64,000 nt of DNA, from assembly GCA_964019695.1 (NCBI GenBank), contig OZ026519.1, positions 22,568,013-22,632,012 on the forward strand, given 5' to 3'. Below are positions 52,269-63,576 of this stretch, piece by piece (the first letter of the stretch is position 1; each line of letters starts with the position of its first letter). The stretch is from Loripinus fragilis. Lineage: Eukaryota; Mollusca; Bivalvia; Lucinida; Lucinidae. Below the pieces are notes generated by a model, which was given only the letters and a program-made list of their open reading frames with translations, was not told the DNA's origin and did not search any database. The position numbers and the translations under genes are program-made.

Positions 52269-52689
52269 AGCTTTAAACAAAACTCAGGTGAGTGATTAAG
52301 GCCCTCTTGTTTGTCATCTGCTCTCTCATCTGCTCATGTTCTTAGGTAGCCTATATTGTAAACAATATGGACCCAGACCCAGATCAGACTCCTCCATTTA
52401 GGGAGCAGTCTGATCAGTGTTCATATTGTTTTCCCATGAAAGTGCACTTGAATATACTAAGCAGAGGTAAAGGCAGACACCATTTTCAGACCAAAAAAAA
52501 TAGTGGTGGGGTAAGGTTTAACTCTCTTTCAGCATGTGTCATCTGCTGACAACATTGCAAACAGTTCGGTCCCAGATCAGATCAGGCCCGACATATTGTC
52601 GGGTTTGATCTGGATCTAGACTTTTTGACACTCTGACAGTATTCCTGAAAGAATTTTTAGAAAATGATAAATTTGAATAAAATAAGCAA

Positions 52690-53540
52690 ATTAATAAAAG
52701 CATGAAAAATTACACAGGCTGGTACTTATCACATTTATGCATAAAGTGTTCTTAAAACAAGCTTGTGCAGCTATCTAGTGGGGCCAGAGTTACGCTATAT
52801 CATCTAATTCCATTCTTTGTGTATGCAAGCAGCAAAGGCTCTGGTGAGATTGTGCATTATGCAGGTTCATAGGAGCATTTGCTGCTCGCTTGAGTTATAA
52901 TTTTATATATGAGGATCTAGGTTTGGATTGCTATCTGTCATATTTTGTATACTTGTAACAGAGTTATGGTCCTCGATTGATGTCCATTTTTTCTTGCTCA
53001 ATATCTTAAGAACAAAAGAAAAGAATTTCACCAAATTTTGTTTAGGCATTGATATTGGCAATTTTTTGCTTATTTGTAACACAGTTATGGCCCTTGATTG
53101 ATGACAGAATTACATATCGGCTTAATATCTTTATAACAAATGGACAGAATTTGAACAAATTTTGTATATGCATTGATAATGACAAGATCTAGTTTGTGAT
53201 TGTTACCTGTCATTTTTCGTGTGCAACAGAGTTATGGCCTTTGATTGATGTCAGTATTTTGTTTCCCCGCAATATCTTAAGAACAAAATTTAATGGAAGG
53301 ATTTTGACAATTTTTGTTTTATTCATTGATATTGACTAGTTCAAGGTTGGGAGTGTTAACTATCATTTTTTGCAAATTTGTATCAGAGTAATGGCCCTTG
53401 ACTGTACCAATTTTCCTTGATAATAAATGAACAGAATTTGACCAATTGTTGTGTGCCTTGATATACACAGTATAAAGGTTTTAATTGGTATGCATGATTT
53501 TTTAGCAAATTCACAACGGAGTTATGGCATTTGATTGATG
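52690..53540. repeat. ~120-170-bp tandem repeat, about five units
   Basis: AGAGTTATGG-CCTTGATTGATG words at about 52962, 53081, 53229, 53388 and 53519, alternating with CAATATCTTAAGAACAAA and TTGATATTGAC-like words. The start of the interval (52690-52920) holds a partial copy of the 30533 MITE family. Confidence 0.7.
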
Positions 53541-53645
53541 TTGATTGGCATTTTTACAGCATGAAAAGCAGCAAAGCGGGACCTTATTCAGATTTTCTGG
53601 CAACTAGTTCTCCAAAGGTTCACAGGAGTCAACCCAAAGCTAACA

Positions 53646-53886
53646 TGAGCCGCAACAGATTTCGAACAATGTGGTATGTGCAACCAGCAAAGGCTCAGAC
53701 CAGCTTGAGCATAGGTGCAGTCTGATCAGAGCCTTTCTTAGTCGCTTGAATATTCTATGACTGTTAAGCTACTGACTGAACAGCATTTGGAGTTTCTAAG
53801 CTTAATAGGAGGAGGCTGCACAGGCCCATATTGAGTATTCATGTCAAAATACCACAGTGTTGGAAATCACATGTCGCTGCTCACTT
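53646..53886. mobile_element. MITE of the 30533 family, inverted copy
   Basis: CATGAGCCGCAACAGATTTC at the left and CATGTCGCTGCTCA at the right. The internal order (GCAAAGGCTCAGACC first, GGAGGCTGCACAGGC last) is reversed relative to 30533-30775. Confidence 0.75.
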
Positions 53887-53939
53887 ATGGAAATTCCTCA
53901 TGTTATTGAAAAATTTGATCAGAATACTACATCAGAAAC

Positions 53940-55030
53940 TGAATGATCTGTATCTACACTGTTTACTGAAATGGAGTTTTACCAGAGATCTATATTATAC
54001 ACATCGGGATACTGCATCTTAGCAAGCCAAGGTACTAAGTCCACTTCGTTCTTTATGAAGTGGACTTAGTACCCTTGGCTTGCAAAGATGCGGCAGATTT
54101 AGTACCCTTGGATTGCGAAGATGCAGGATGCGGAATGATCTGTATCTACACTGTTTACTGAAATGGAGCTTTATCAGATATCTATATCATTATACATTGG
54201 GATACTGCATCTTAGAATGCCAAGGGTACTAAGTCCACTTTGTTCTTTATGAAGTTGATTTAGTACCCTTGGCTTGTAAAGATGGGGAGGATTTAGTACC
54301 CTTGGCTTGCAAAGATGCGGAGGATTTAGTACCCTTGGCTTGCAAAGATGCCGAGGATTTAGTACCCTTGGCTTGCAAAGATGCCGAGGATTTAGTACCC
54401 TTGGCTTGCAAAGATGCGGAGGATTTAGTACCCTTGGCTTGCAAAGATGCGGAGGATTTAGTACCCTTGGCTTGCAAAGATGCCGAGGATTTAGTACCCT
54501 TGGCTTGCAAAGATGCCGAGGATTTAGTACCCTTGGCTTGCAAAGATGCCGAGGATTTAGTACCCTTGGCTTGCAAAGATGCGGAGGATTTAGTACCCTT
54601 GGCTTGCAAAGATGCAGAGGATTTAGTACCCTTGGCTTGCGAAGATGCGGGATGCGGAATGACCTGTATCTACACTGTTTACTAAAATAGAGTTTTATCA
54701 GAGATCTATATCATACACATCAGGATACTGCATCTTAGCAAGCCAAGGGTACTAAGTCCACTTCGTTCTTTATGAAGTGGACTTAGTACCCTTGGCTTGC
54801 AAAGATGCGGCAGATTTATTACCTTTGTCTTGCGAAGATGCAGGATGTGGAATGATCTGTATCTACACTGTTTATTGAAATCAGAGATCTATATCATACA
54901 CATCGGGATACTGCATCTTAGCAAGCCAAGGGGTACTAAGTTCACTTTGTTCGTTACCAAGTGGACTTAGTATCCTTGGCTCAATGCGAAGACGCGGGAT
55001 ACTGAATGATCTGTATCTTCACTGTTTTAC
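53940..55030. repeat. ~190-bp palindrome-bearing satellite, four units
   Basis: Each unit has GGAATGATCTGTATCTACAC, GAGATCTATATCATACACAT, GGGATACTGCATCTTAG, and a hairpin with ~27-bp arms (GCAAGCCAAGGGTACTAAGT...ACTTAGTACCCTTGGCTTGC). The hairpins start at 54022, 54216, 54738 and 54921, giving spacings of 194, 522 and 183 bp. The 522-bp unit is explained by about ten extra 33-bp modules (522 minus 330 is 192). Confidence 0.88.
54258..54648. repeat. 33-bp minisatellite nested in the ~190-bp satellite
   Basis: Unit ATTTAGTACCCTTGGCTTGC plus AAAGATGCGGAGG, about 12 copies, with C/G variants (GCCGAGG or GCGGAGG). Because 33 is divisible by three, several frames stay open (for example DAEDLVPLACK repeats) without implying a protein. 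Confidence 0.95.
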
Positions 55031-55034
55031 TGAA

Positions 55035-55815
55035 AGGGAGTTTATTCAGAGATCTATATTACAACAGTTGAATTAATGTAAGGAATTTTAAAAGTAGCTT
55101 TAATTAAATTTCAAGCTCTAGTTACAATATAGTGTCTAGTTCATCTAATACCGAAATGATGCAATTATTAAACCCATAAATCTTATTTCCTTTTCAGATT
55201 AAAAGCATCAATTAAAACCAAGTTGATAGCAGTTGTTTTTATTCTAAAATTTATTTGAAATGTGGCATAATATTTCTTTAAATATAATTCCAATTTAATG
55301 AAATTGAACATAATATTTTTATTATGAGAAAATGTACCTTTCACTGTCAACAAATTTACCCATACAGAAACAAATAGTCCACGGGCAGTCTAGAGCAGTC
55401 TGATAGGGGAATTTTTGTTTGAATTTGTAAGCAAATAATTTATTACATGTACTGACAAGAATGACGTAATTTTCATATCTGGAAGACTCCATTTTTAGAA
55501 CACAATCCATTTGTAATTTATATACAATGTATCTTTGAATATAGAATATTCTCCAATATTGTTATGTTAGTTAATCAAGATGTTTCAAGCATGTTGATTA
55601 AATGATATTTTTTACATTTGCATAGAAATTCCTCTTATATGCCTGATTTTAGACAAAGTTCATATATATTTGAACATTTTGTTCATGAGACCTTTCGCAA
55701 AACTGTTTAAACTCTTTGTCTGCTAGTGCCATCTCGTTCTGCCAGGCCTGATCTGGGTCTGAATAGTTTGCAAAGGTTGTCAGCAGCTCAACAAAAGCAA
55801 GTAAAGATCTAATTT
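55035..55815. other. No gene recognised
   Basis: AT-rich; one minus-strand frame at 55322-55510 without a known domain. Confidence 0.4.
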
Positions 55816-55818
55816 ATA

Positions 55819-56020
55819 CAGTAAAACCTGTGTAAAACGGCCACTCAAAAATAGACAAAGATCTAAAAGGCAAATGGTAGCTTAATGAAGGTCGAAAGTA
55901 TTGCAGAATGCTCTCCTTGGAGCATTCTGCAATACTGCTGACCTGCATTAAGCCGATAATTTGTCTTGAATACTAATTTTTGGTCTTTTTGAGGGTGGCC
56001 ATTTTACACAGGTTTTACTG
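55819..56020. mobile_element. Pogo/mariner-type palindromic MITE, copy 2
   Basis: CAGTAAAACCTGTGTAAAAC start and inverse end, TA on both sides. Central hairpin TATTGCAGAATGCTC/GAGCATTCTGCAATA. Confidence 0.85.
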
Positions 56021-56022
56021 TA

Positions 56023-56680
56023 AATGCTTTTTTTGTTTGTTCAACCAATGTTGGCGAAGCTCTATTGTTTTCGGCTTGTCTGTCTATCCTCTTTTGTGGA
56101 CATTATTTAGTCAGTCTTCCAAAGCTCATATATGATAACTTCCATCAAACTCTCGCTCAAGTTTGATTATGGCAAGATGGCCAACAAAATGGTTACCCTT
56201 TGTCAGTCTGCACTTGCATATCCCCTTTTCACTGCAGGACATTATGCAGGGCCTTAAATGTCAGAGTCTGAATGTTCTAGTTTGTTTTAAGTCATCTTTT
56301 CACATGCATAGGGTGGTTCATAGCAATATAGTGAATGTGTGAATGTCTTCATTTAAACAGGAATGCATGCACTAAGTATGCATTACTTATTTATCTAGAT
56401 GAAGGTTAGAGAAAGTGAGTTAATAACATCTATCTAATATGAAAACAGTACTAATGTACTTTTAAACTTCTTTAACATTTGTGCACAGCTATCCAGTGGG
56501 GCCAGAGAGATTGTCTCATAGTTGTCTAACTCTTCAACATCTTCCATATTTTTTTGTGGGCAGGCAGCCAAGAAATATGGGCAAGTGCACAGGCTTTCGG
56601 TATTAATTGCATAAATTATGCGTGATTTTGATACAAACTGTTTGCAAAGGTTATCGATGGACGACACTTGTATCTAATGC
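56023..56680. other. No gene recognised
   Basis: No open frame with a domain; no strong repeat signal. Confidence 0.35.
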
Positions 56681-56689
56681 ATTTAACCT

Positions 56690-57130
56690 TAACCCCTTCT
56701 CATTGGCCTCTTTTCATATCAAGAGCCTCCTTACACATTCCTCTAGAGAGAACAATGAAAACAAGATCATCCCCAAGGAACTCCAGAGTGGAAGTAAATT
56801 AAGTGACAAGGCCTCCAGCACAATGATGAAGAGAGGAGACTGAAAACAGAGCCCTGGTGGACCCTGACCTTTACCTTTAACTCTTGGCTGTAACCCTCAC
56901 CAACACGGACCTGGCATCATGCATTGGCATACATTCCCTGGACTAACAGTTCAACCATTACTCAACACATAGCTTTCTCAGGGCCCACCACTTAATCTTT
57001 CAAGGGACACTGTCAAATGCTTTCTCTAGGTATAGCTGTTTGTTCACGGCTAGCAATTTCTCCTGAAGCTGCGGACAAAGCTGAACTGAGAGTCATTAAT
57101 AGACACCACCTGTCTTTTGAGACCTTAGTC
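56690..57130 (-). pseudogene. Decayed RTE-like reverse-transcriptase fragment, minus strand
   Basis: CATATCAAGAGCCTCC, then CATTCCTCTAGAG, AAGGCCTCCAGCACAATGATGAA, ACATTCCCTGGACTAA, GGGCCCACCA and TTCTCCTGAAGCTGC occur in order as the reverse complement of the RT region at about 8890-9290 of the better copy. Many stops and indels; no residual function expected. Confidence 0.8.
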
Positions 57131-57297
57131 TCCAGTGGTGCCATATAGGTCATATCCCAATTTGCTTAATACCTCAACTATTTCCATATTTTGTGTGTTG
57201 AGGCAGTGAAGACGTATGGGCCAGCACATGAGAGTTTGGTACTTAATGATTCTAATAGATGCCATGCCAAACTATCCATCAAAATTACAGTAAAACC

Positions 57298-57463
57298 TGT
57301 GCAAAACGGTAACTCTCAAAAAGACCAAAGATTGGTTTTCAAGACCAATTATCGCTTAATGTGGAGCATTCTGCAATACTTTTGACTCTCATTAAGCTAC
57401 CATTTGTCATTAAGATCTTTGTTTTGTCTATTTTTTAGTGGCCCCTTAAGACAGGTTTTACTG
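57298..57463. mobile_element. Pogo/mariner-type palindromic MITE, copy 3 (shortened)
   Basis: CAGTAAAACCTGTGCAAAAC start, GACAGGTTTTACTG end, TA flanks. Part of the left half of the hairpin is deleted, leaving GAGCATTCTGCAATACTTTT. Confidence 0.8.
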
Positions 57464-57535
57464 TATAGGTCTAATCTACGTCCATAATTTGCAAGCAGTG
57501 AAAGCATTGGCGAGTCTGTGAATATGCTTTATACC

Positions 57536-57840
57536 TGGCCCTGTAGCGCTGTCGGTAGTGAGTCTGGCTGTTGATCCAGGGGTTGTGAGTTCGATCCTTG
57601 GGCGTTCCCATACTCTCATGGAGATTGATCGTGAAATAATTTCTATGGTCATTCTGCTCCTTCCGCTGATCCAAGAAGGGTTGTTGTCAGTTTCAAGCAA
57701 TAGTATGTGTTAACCGCTTAGTCAAGATTGCCCAGAAAAAAAGTGTGGTTAGGTGAACTGATTGACCATCTCGACATTAACATAGCTGTTGACTGGGACA
57801 TAAAACCACAAACCAAACATAAAACCACAAACCAAATAAA
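57536..57840 (+). mobile_element. tRNA-derived SINE, second family, copy 1
   Basis: Head CTGTAGCGCTGTCGGTAGTG and GTGAGTTCGATCCTTGGGC. Body with GGAGATTGATCGTGAAAT, AAGGGTTGTTGTCAGTT, TTAACCGCTTAGTCAAG and CATAGCTGTTGACTGGGAC. Tail of AAACCACAAACC repeats. Colinear with 59079-59410. Confidence 0.8.
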
Positions 57841-58435
57841 CAATAGAATATAGATATCAAACATGTTTTTTCTCACACATTAAAGGGAAGCGTGAATAAG
57901 TCTGTCTATTAATTTGCTGCAAATTTTATCAAATCTACCAAGAAATAAATATGCAATTATTTGTGAGTTTTAATATGATGACAGTCGGTGTGCATATCTA
58001 CCCACCCGACTGCAAAAATTCAAGGTTGGATGTTGCTCAGTGTGTTCCTCTAAGATTGACTGGTAATTTAAAAAAACTCAATTATTGCACTGTTGTTCGG
58101 AGTGACCTGCCCCAAATTGCCAAAATATGACACAATGACCTGGCCTAGCTAGGACTCAGTGAGTAATTGATATGCCCTCAAAACATCATCTAATTGAAAT
58201 TTAGAAATGGATTTTTAACATTAAAATTTAGCTGAGTGCTTCAGATTCTAATCTTATGTAATTTGCCTCTTAAGTTTCATAGAGCATGTCACAGCATAGC
58301 CTCTAATTGATAAAAAACAAAATGTGATTTTAATGACACTTATTATATGGCTGTAGCAAGTTTACGAGTACCTAATTTGAGGTAGTGAAGGCCTGAACAA
58401 AGGCAAAAAAGAGCAGTCTGATCAGAATACAGTAA
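57841..58435. other. No gene recognised
   Basis: AT-rich sequence between a SINE and a MITE; no clear features. Confidence 0.35.
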
Positions 58436-58439
58436 AACC

Positions 58440-58639
58440 TGTCTTAAGCGCCCACTCAAAAATAGACAAAATAAAGATCTTACTGACAGGTAGCTTAATG
58501 AAGGTAGAAAGTATTGCAGAATGCTCTCTTGGAGCATTCTGCAATACTTTTGACCTGCATTAAGTGATAATGACGATAATGGGTCTTGAAAACCAATTTT
58601 TGGTCTTCTTTTTGAGTGACCACTTAGCGGGTTTTACTG
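58440..58639. mobile_element. Pogo/mariner-type palindromic MITE, copy 4
   Basis: CAGTAAAACCTGTCTTAAGC start, GCGGGTTTTACTG end, TA flanks. Strong central hairpin GTATTGCAGAATGCTCT/GAGCATTCTGCAATAC. Confidence 0.85.
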
Positions 58640-58931
58640 TAGTTTTATAATGTAGCATTTTTAAATGCATCATTTTGGTTAAGATCTTGTATTTTGGATG
58701 TGACCTTATAAATCCAGTATGTTATCCTAATTAACTTATTATCCTGGGACATTTTTCAAAACTTTTTGCTTCTGGTGATTATTTTTCAAAATTCCATGTT
58801 TTAATAAAAAATCAGGAGTACCTTTAGGGTGTTAAACAGTTTTGATCCAGATCAGGTCTGACATTCTGATCTTGGTCCTCATTTGCAAAACACTAACACA
58901 AACAAGATTTTTTCCCTGATAATGTTATTTT

Positions 58932-59725
58932 AGCTCACCTGAGCAGGGCACACCCAAAGTGAGCTATCGGGGCCAATGTCCAAAGCCACCATTGTCGTGT
59001 GTCATGTGACGTGCATGCTCTGTTGTGTGTTGTCAACAGTTTGGCTTAAATGACAACCATCCTGTACCACGTACTGTGTTGCCGGGCCGCGTAGCGCAGT
59101 CGGTAACGTGTTTGGCTACAGATGCGTGTCTGACTGCAGATCCAGGGGTCGCGAGTTCGATCCCGGTCCGGTCCCATACTTTCGTGGAGATTGATCATGA
59201 AATGATTTCTACCGTCATTCTCCTCCCTTCCGCTGATTCATTCATGAAGGGTTGTTGTCAGTTACAAGCGAAAGTATGTGCACGAATTACTGGTTAACCG
59301 CTTGTTCAAGCCTGTCCAGGAAAAAGTGTTGTTAGGTGAACTGACCGTCCCGCAATGACCATAGCTGTTGACTTGGGACGTAAAGCAACAAAACAAACAA
59401 ACAAAAAAAACACGTACTGTGCCAATTTTAACCAAAATTCACAGAAATGTTCTCTTGGCTGGATGTCCCTCTGCAAAAGAAAAGCTTAAACTTGATCTGC
59501 AAATAAACATGGTTTCCAGGGAGTGTGGCTTTACTTTTGCAGTATGGTAAACTTTAAAATCTTCTAAGAAACCTCTCTTATACTGAGAATTCAAAATAAT
59601 TTGGCACTGGGTGAACTAACAAATTGGTCGGTCAAAAATCATGCAGTTTCCCTAATGGTAGGTCACCTTTGTAAGAAACACTTAACACAACTCAGGTGAG
59701 TGATCTAGAGCCTCTTGGCCCTCTT
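58932..59725 (+). mobile_element. AGCTCACC-family element split by a SINE
   Basis: Starts TAGCTCACCTGAGC at about 58932 and ends CTCAGGTGAGTGATCTAGAG near 59691-59712, followed by CCTCTTGGCCCTCTTG. A SINE occupies 59079-59410. No coding frame. Confidence 0.6.
59079..59410 (+). mobile_element. Full-length tRNA-derived SINE with 11-bp target duplication
   Basis: CACGTACTGTG is directly repeated at 59068-59078 and 59411-59421. Head GCGTAGCGCAGTCGGTAACG (A box) and GCGAGTTCGATCCCGG (B box), body as in 57536-57840, tail of CAAA repeats and poly-A. The head has an extra ~10-15 bp against the other copy, between the A and B boxes. Confidence 0.9.
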
Positions 59726-59910
59726 GTTATCAATTGATTTTTAGATATCAATTTTGATACCTCAATATTATGCTTTTAGTGAGGCAATTATTTATATACA
59801 ATAGTCAACATGATAAGCGCCCAGTGTGCTTTAAAAGCCTTGAAAATAGGGTTTCATTCTATTATGGACAAAACGGATAATATACTGTGCCCTCATACTT
59901 CTAGGTGTGC

Positions 59911-59982
59911 ATACAACAATATTGCCCTAAAAATGACCAAAACTTTAAAGTTTTGGTCATTTTGAGGCCAATATTGTTGTAT
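59911..59982. repeat. 72-bp near-perfect palindrome upstream of a TATA box
   Basis: ATACAACAATATTG at the left and CAATATTGTTGTAT at the right. Inner ATGACCAAAACTTTAAAGTT continues the symmetry around AAAGTTTTGGTCAT. Only two or three mismatches. It ends 64 bp before the TATA box of the 60-kb gene. Confidence 0.85.
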
Positions 59983-60046
59983 AGAATACTGAAATAATTT
60001 GTGTGTGCTCTTATTAGGGCATACATGGTATTTACAAGGAGAAAGG

Positions 60047-60054
60047 TATATAAG
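60047..60054 (+). promoter_or_regulatory. TATA box of a small secreted-protein gene
   Basis: TATATAAG in GGTATATAAGCTC lies 68 bp before the next start codon with a downstream splice donor. A start of transcription near 60067-60080 would give a 5' leader of about 45-55 nt. Confidence 0.65.
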
Positions 60055-60121
60055 CTCCTGCGAGTCAACATCTCGGCATAATACATTTTGTGTAGCTGAC
60101 TGAAGACAGGCAGATTCCACT

Positions 60122-60645
60122 ATGTATGCGAAATTGTTGGTAAGTAATATGTTTTACCATTTTTCTTGTCTATCAATTAGAGATCTATAGCAAGATGAAA
60201 CATAAGTTTAGTATGCATAAAGTGGTTCCATACAAAGCTTTTGTATTGAAAGTTTCATGTTTTTTTTTTATTGTTAACAAATTTGAAATGTCTATAATTT
60301 GTTTTTTTTTTAAATATATTGTTAGTTTAGTCTTGTTATGCATTTGATCTTGATTTTATTAACTTCTTTCGTCATTTAGCTAATTTTTTTTAAACAAAAG
60401 CTCTATAGCATAAAAAAATTTGATTTGATTCTTTACGTCCCATCAACAGTATTTCTGTTATATAGGGACAGGTCTTCCTGGGTTGAACCAGTGCTAAGCT
60501 AGGATAAATGTGTCTTGCTCAAGGATCACAACGCAGTAAAAAAAAGTTTAATTTACTTTTAGGTCGTTGTTTTGCTGTTAAGCATGGTCTGTGAAGGCAC
60601 AGCTGCAGCAAGAAAGAAGATCGTCAATAGGGTGCAGGACGACGG
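60122..60645 (+). CDS. First two exons of an unidentified small secreted protein
   Basis: Exon 1 60122-60139 (ATG to TTG|GTAAGT) and exon 2 60563-60645 (CTTTTAG|GTC to GG|GTATGT) join in phase 0. They give MYAKLLVVVLLLSMVCEG, then TAAARKKIVNRVQDD, with a split glycine codon at the end. The first ~17 residues form a textbook signal peptide; the following residues are basic. A TATA box and leader precede it. Later exons were not identified; they may lie beyond the window or be too short to recognise. One possible continuation at 61062 (acceptor TGCTTTCAG) would give a stop after three codons. A secreted peptide is well supported by the pattern; its family is unknown. Confidence 0.6.
60421..60535 (-). 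mobile_element. Truncated SINE body just before exon 2
   Basis: Minus-strand SINE body (ACGTCCCATCAACAGT, TTCCTGGGTTGAACCAGT, AAGCTAGGATAAATGTGTCT) matching 63605-63705. The tRNA-like head is missing. It ends about 27 bp before the splice acceptor of the secreted-protein exon 2. Confidence 0.75.
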
Positions 60646-60659
60646 GTATGTTTTAATAA

Positions 60660-61350
60660 CCATTTTTTACTTGGGGTGGGGGTACTCTCTTATTTTCTTG
60701 CTACGCAAGGCTTGGACCCAGCATCTACTCAGTTTAAAAAAAAAAATATCAGGCATTCCCAAAAAAATATTTGAAATTTTTAGAAACCCCCCAAAAAACA
60801 TTCCCATTTTGTACCTTGACCTTAAGAAAAGACCTGAAAATGCATAGAAATGACCTCCAAAAAATAGTCCAGTTTTGTGATGACCCCAAAACAAAATCCA
60901 CAAAACCTTAATGTCCCAAAAAATATTCCTTTTTCTGGAAACCCCCAAAAATATTGAAATTAAAAGTTTTGGACCCCCAAAAATGGACCAAGACTATTTA
61001 TATATGAAAATATGAGAGTACCCCTATCCACTGGGGATGAAGGTTATAATGTTGCTTTCAGCAACACTGAGTGAAATTGAAGTATCTTTTCCTTCTTCCA
61101 TACTTTGAAATGTTCATCTTTGGTTGGTTTCTAAGTATTTTATCAGTATCCTGTGTTTACATCGTAACATGTGCCAAAAATAACCATCTCTTTATATAAA
61201 TGCATGTTCTTTGGCAAACAGTGAAGACCATGATGAAATTCTACAAAAGATTTTTTGTCAGCAGACCTCATTAGTACTGCAAAAGTCATTGCTTTGATAG
61301 CATTGTCACAACCTTTATCCATCTTATGCTATTGTGTTGATATGTTGCTA
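60660..61350. other. Low-complexity and repeat-derived, no gene recognised
   Basis: 60730-60990 is rich in CCCCAAAAA runs, which create overlapping open frames on both strands. 61200-61260 is a fragment of the GTGAAGACC-ATGATGAAAT dispersed repeat. Confidence 0.4.
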
Positions 61351-63290
61351 TGAAAATACTAAGACAACATCTCCTGAACTGCAGACCCGAATTAAAAATA
61401 ATTTCATACAAATGTCCTTCATAAGGCCTTCTACCTAAATTGGTCAAATGGTTCTGCTCAACTAACAAATTTCTGCTACAGCTTTTATTAGAAAAATCTT
61501 TGAACAAATCTCCTACTAAACCATTGGCCCATGTTTAAGATAATTTCATACACATGTTCCTCCTAAGATCCTCCAATAAAATTGCCAAAACTTTTCTGCT
61601 CTGCCAAATAATATGGCCACCAGAATTAAAAATAGAAAAAAATCTAAATTCCGAGGGGTACATGTATATAGTTTTTGTCTTTCTGTTCATCTGTTTGTTC
61701 ACTCATTCATTTGTACTTCCTTTACGTTGTTTTTTCAGCAGTTTATATCTCAGTAATCACTGATCAGAAAGCATTCTTATTTGGACCATAGTTACCATGG
61801 AGGTTTGGCATTCACACCATGACTTCAGACCCCAGGGTCCCTACCCCTGGGTGCGACTGGAGGTCAAAATCTAGGACACTTTTCAAAGTTTTGGTAATAG
61901 TTTCTCATCAAGTTGTGTCTTTTCAGTAACCACTTATCAGAAATAATTCATATTTGGACCACAGGTACCCTGGAGGGTTTGCATTCACACCATACCTCCA
62001 GGGTCCCTGACCTGGGTGGGGGACTGGAGGTAAAAATCTAGGATATCTTTAAAAAGTGCTTTTTTGTTTTTCTGACTTAATCAGATATCTAACCAGCCAT
62101 TTTAGCTCACCTAAGCCATTGGCTCAAGGTGAGCTATTGTGTTCATATAATGTCTGTTGTCCATCTGTATGTCTATCCAATGTCTGTAAACAACATCTCC
62201 TAACTCACATGGCTAATTAACATCAAACTTCACAGGAATGATCCTTGGGTTGTCCCCTTTCAAAGTTGTTCAAAGAATGCCATTTCATGCAGAATTCTGG
62301 TTGCCATGGCAATTAACCAAAAGGAAAAACTTAAAAATCTTCTTGCCAAAAACTACTGGTCGTATTTCAAAATAATTTTGTACAAATGGTCCTTGGGTGA
62401 CCCTCTACCAAAGTTGTTCAATTTATTTTGATTGGTTGAAAAGACATTGCCCCCCCCCCCCACACTTGTGCAGATATTTTACCGATCATTTATTGGAAAG
62501 CATTCATATTTGGGTTCATGGCAGGCTTCCACTCAACAGCTTCAGACACTTTGGTCCAGTTGGGCTGGAGGTCAAAATCTAGGACATCTTAATTTGATTT
62601 CTTTTTTAAAATCATTTGCATTTGAACAACAGGTACTTTCTTCCTGTGACTCCAGACCTTAGGGTTCATGACCCAGGGTGGGGCTAGGTCAAAATCTAGG
62701 ACACCTTTCAAAAGTGCCATTTGAATTTTCCATCTTATGCAGATATCTTAGAAAATATTCATATTTAGACAGGTACTATTCATGGCAGGCTTCCAGTGGA
62801 CAGCTCCAGACACTAGGGTTGGACTTTAGGTCAAAATAAAGGACATCTTACTTTTTCTTTTATAGAATCATTTGTATTTGAACAACAGGTACTGGTACAT
62901 CTTTCTTTCTGTTACTCAAAATCTAGGACATATCTTTAGATGAATTGGGCGTGGGGGAGGGGGATCGGGGTTGGGACAGTAAGAGGATAAGCCAGGGGTA
63001 TACATGCCTCTCAGGGCACTTTTTCTAGTTAAAATAATGTCATGCAAATGTTCCTCCTTAGACCCTCTACCAAATTAGCCTAAACTGTGTTGCTCTACAA
63101 ACAAAATGGCAACCAGAGCTAAACCAAAATTGGCCATAATGGTTCTGCTCTGCTGAACAAAAGGCTGTCAGAACTATAAACAAAGTTGTTTGTTGTATCT
63201 CCTTTTACTAAAGTTGTCCAAATGATTACATTCTGCTTAATAAAAGTATTTAGGCGAGCATTCCAGGGCAATCATGGCCCTCTTGTGATA
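61350..63290. repeat. Diverged tandem repeats of the AGCTCACC family
   Basis: CACC...CCAGGGTCCCT and AGGTCAAAATCTAGGACA words recur near 61862, 62024, 62571, 62685 and 62831. CTCCTGAAC/CAAATGTTCCTCC words recur at 61370-61560 and 63040-63230. TTTAGCTCACCTAAGCC at 62101 marks an element start. Positions 62451-62461 are a C-run. Confidence 0.6.
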
Positions 63291-63576
63291 TTGATAATCA
63301 CTAATTTTTTGGCAGTTTTCGTTCTTTTTGCAGAAGCGCACCTGAATGATATATTTTAGATATGGGTCAAAAATGATATTTTTATGCCCCCGCCATGAAA
63401 ATGGCTTGGGCATTAAGTGTTACCCCTGTCCGTTGGTCCAAATTTACCTCGCACATACCAAAGAAGTCCACTCTCTAAGTCAAATAGTATTGATCAGAGT
63501 TTTATGGATCTTGGCCATATTGTTTAGTACCATAATGCATCCTCAAAGTCCATCATGGGCCAAATAGCACCAATGT

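Noticed and set aside
54247..54690. Long open frames of 120-138 residues with perfect peptide repeats on both strands
   Set aside because: All are forced by a 33-bp unit divisible by three; three frames are open at once and there is no promoter, start context or flanking exon.
61062..61073. Terminal exon of the secreted-peptide gene (acceptor TGCTTTCAG then a stop after three codons)
   Set aside because: Possible, but the pyrimidine tract is weak and nothing else supports it; not annotated as an exon.
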